In this document: piece by piece, positions 61,841 to 64,000 of the stretch
Layout: each line of letters opens with the position of its first letter
Position numbering within the stretch: the stretch's first letter is position 1
DNA from: Lepas anatifera
Taxonomy: Eukaryota > Arthropoda > Thecostraca > Lepadidae
Reading direction: 5' to 3'
DNA: 64,000 nucleotides
Assembly: GCA_034440635.1 (NCBI GenBank)
Contig: JAOTON010002073.1
Coordinates: 1,649,001-1,713,000 of the forward strand
The notes under the pieces: model-generated
What the model saw: the letters and a program-made list of their open reading frames with translations, nothing else
Databases searched by the model: none
Told to the model about the DNA's origin: nothing
Translations under genes and position numbers: made by a program

Positions 61841-64000
61841 TCTACAATTTATGACAACATTTAAAAGCCTTAAAACGGGTCGACACCAAGCTCATCTGAA
61901 TGAAATCTAGCACTTCTTTCGCAATTGTCTTACTATAAGTGACATACATAAGTTTACTGTTCAGCATGTCTCACTCTGTTCAAGTTCAAGGCATGCGTAT
62001 TGCAAGTCGTTGGTATATGAACGGGTACCTATATTTCCAGCGACGAGATGATGCCAGACAGGGATGCGTGGGAACCGGTCTTCCCGACCCGACTGAATAA
62101 TCACCTTCAATTTCACCCATCTTCAGTCCGATTTCCCTTGGGTTTGTAATTCCATGCCCGTTCAGGCCGAAGCTTCCTGCCGAGAAAGTACGCGGCTGGC
62201 TCGGGCTACCCCAATCAGATTTCAGACATATTTGTTCCCCGCGGTAAAACCCGTCTCGGCAATATCCGAACAGCGGCGTTGTCTTCCGGAAAACATCGCG
62301 TTCTCCACTGCTGGTGGAAATGGCCTCATCATTGCCTTTGGCGATGCCGCTCTTGAGACAAAGGTGAACAATTACGTCGCCTACGGCTGGTGGCCGACAT
62401 CAAAGGTCAGGCACTGCACAAAGGACCCAGGCCGGAGCGGCGACACCTCCTGCTTCTTTGTGAGCAAGGTGTGCTAATGACTTCTGCTCTTTTCATTCTA
62501 ATCGTATAGTAAAACCAAGCTCTAACGAAGAAACATCTCCCACGAAAATAACATTTTACCAGTCGTAAGCATGTGACGAGTTCAACGTGAATTAAAAACA
62601 TTGTATCTAAAATGTGTGATTCGGTTAGTGTTGGCCATAAGACCAGCCGGTGTGCAGGGGATGCGGGGTTAGTGTGCCAGTCGGCTGCTCCTCGCTGCAG
62701 GCGCACGCGACCTTCCAATCGAGAACTCGTGCTGCCCCATTTGCATTATCCTTTGATTTAGTCGGATATTAGAATTACAATTAGGTAGATAAGGCAGGCA
62801 TTTGCATAGTTGAGCGCTCGGCACTAGTTTGAGCTCATCCAAATATTGTTTTAGGCGTTTGAAATCAACTCTGTATACCGAGGGATGTAATGGATAACAA
62901 GATAAGTGGTTTCTAAGCTTTGTGTCATGCCTTAGCAGAGTCATTCTGCAGGCTTAGCTAATGTATTTTAATTTAAAGTATAATCATCAGCGTTCTCACT
63001 GATAAAAAGCTGGGGGGCCAGTCGAGCTTAAGCATCGTGCTGATGATGAAATTCTCCCTCCAAAACTAAAAGTTGGTTGGATTTGCTATTCTCGAAATGA
63101 CATGGTTGTGGATGTGAATGAATCATATAAATATAAAGGACTTCTCCACTAGGGAAATGAAAAACGTTCTGGAAATTCGAATGTTTTTCATTTCCCTAGT
63201 AGAGAAGTCCTTTATAGTTATATAATGGATTTGTTATTACACTTCCCACATACAGCTTATGAAACTTTTTGGTATGTTTTGTCAATTCGGCTGAAAACAG
63301 AAATATATGATTCTAGCAAACAAAGATTGCGTTTTCATTGCCTCTGTCCCTCCCCCTAGCTGGCATGTACAACCATAATTATTATACTGATACAAACGTT
63401 ATGTGCACACATGCTCTCAAAAGTCTATAGTCTGTATTCACTCATTTATACCTCTTCAGTTGTCCTAAATAACTGCTGCACTCATGATAACGAGCCATTC
63501 ACGTGTCCACGCGACGTAAGCTCCATGCATTCACTTGCGTCACAGACTAATGGTGATGAATGTACGTGGACGCTGAGAACGCTGCTGTAAACAACATTTC
63601 GTCTCTTGCCGGTCGTTCACTGAGCTGCCTTATCGCCGGCCGCACTTACGGGCGGAAAACGGAATATGCCAACTTATAAAAATGATACTTATTCAGGTGT
63701 CATTCTGATACCAGTCTTGTTTGCACATCTTATGGGTGTTGAGCACTTTGCCATGACTATTTTGTTTTAATTTCTGCGTGCTTCAGTGCGCATAGTATTA
63801 GCACTAGTCGTAAATTTTTGTTGTGAGAAAAAGTGAATATTTAGCTTTAATGATAAATCGTAACATTAAACATAAATATTGTATCAAAAAAATTCCGTTT
63901 CTTCCCTTTGCATTTGGACCTCCTCGGAGCCCCCAATTTTGGTAGGGCAATTTTTATAGATTATGTCAAGGACCACGCATAACAGCCTCTGGTATTCGTG
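61841..64000. other. Distal flank
   Basis: Contains the long hairpin at 63132-63216. The 107-codon frame at 62154-62477 and the minus-strand frames around it match no family I know. No exon was recognised. Confidence 0.5.
63132..63216. repeat. 34-bp stem hairpin with a 17-nt loop
   Basis: The arm at 63132-63165 and the arm at 63183-63216 are reverse complements at 33 of 34 positions; the single mismatch lies in CTTCTCC versus CTTCTCT. The stem contains TAGGGAAATGAAAAAC. It could be a short inverted-repeat element, a small-RNA hairpin or a recombination scar. Confidence 0.85.

Noticed and set aside
62154..62477. 107-codon frame that might be a terminal SCYL2 exon
   Set aside because: The sequence does not resemble the SCYL2 tail, and no acceptor with a matching phase is convincing.

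Overview
ORGANISM AND KIND OF DNA. This is intron-dominated nuclear DNA from an invertebrate animal, most likely an arthropod and possibly a crustacean. The evidence is one split host gene with short GT-AG exons in long introns, several non-LTR retrotransposons, tRNA-derived SINE-like pieces, TTAA-flanked inverted-repeat elements, and many (TA)n and (CT)n tracts. The arthropod call rests on the look of the serine-rich C-terminal tail of the host gene and is an inference. I see no bacterial operons, rRNA genes, intact tRNA genes or CRISPR arrays. LAYOUT. From 1 to 2045 lies the 3' part of a decayed CR1-like retrotransposon. From 7120 to 10227 a 34-bp satellite array is split by a 5'-truncated non-LTR element whose reverse transcriptase and RNase H are still open (883 codons). 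From 10557 to 58803 nine plus-strand exons, joined by eight introns in compatible phases, encode the HEAT-repeat and C-terminal part of a SCY1-like 2 (SCYL2) pseudokinase. The kinase-like domain must lie upstream of the window. The true C-terminus is either downstream or on an exon I could not recognise. INTRONS. Introns of 12.3, 9.6, 12.6 and 4.9 kb hold most of the window and act as landing pads for repeats. I could delimit these families by comparing parts of the window with each other: (A) a TTAA-flanked element of exactly 842 bp, two full-length and two truncated copies, with a central nuclear-receptor-type palindrome; (A2) a 1025-bp TTAACCC-ended piggyBac-like element; (B) a repeat rich in TCAAGGTCA, three copies; (C) an older repeat of about 250-300 bp, three or four copies; (D) tRNA-derived SINE-like pieces with a shared GTTGGCGACGCC body; (E) hAT-like short elements. 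There are also a 0.4-kb fold-back structure, a 34-bp-stem hairpin and several short tandem arrays. MOST INTERESTING POINTS. AGGTCA-type half-sites are concentrated in three unrelated mobile families inside one gene. A 33-bp tandem array multiplies the splice donor of the last recognised exon. A retroelement sits in a satellite with a target duplication in register. One SCYL2 exon has a reading-frame conflict. All calls come from reading the sequence by eye; no database search was run.
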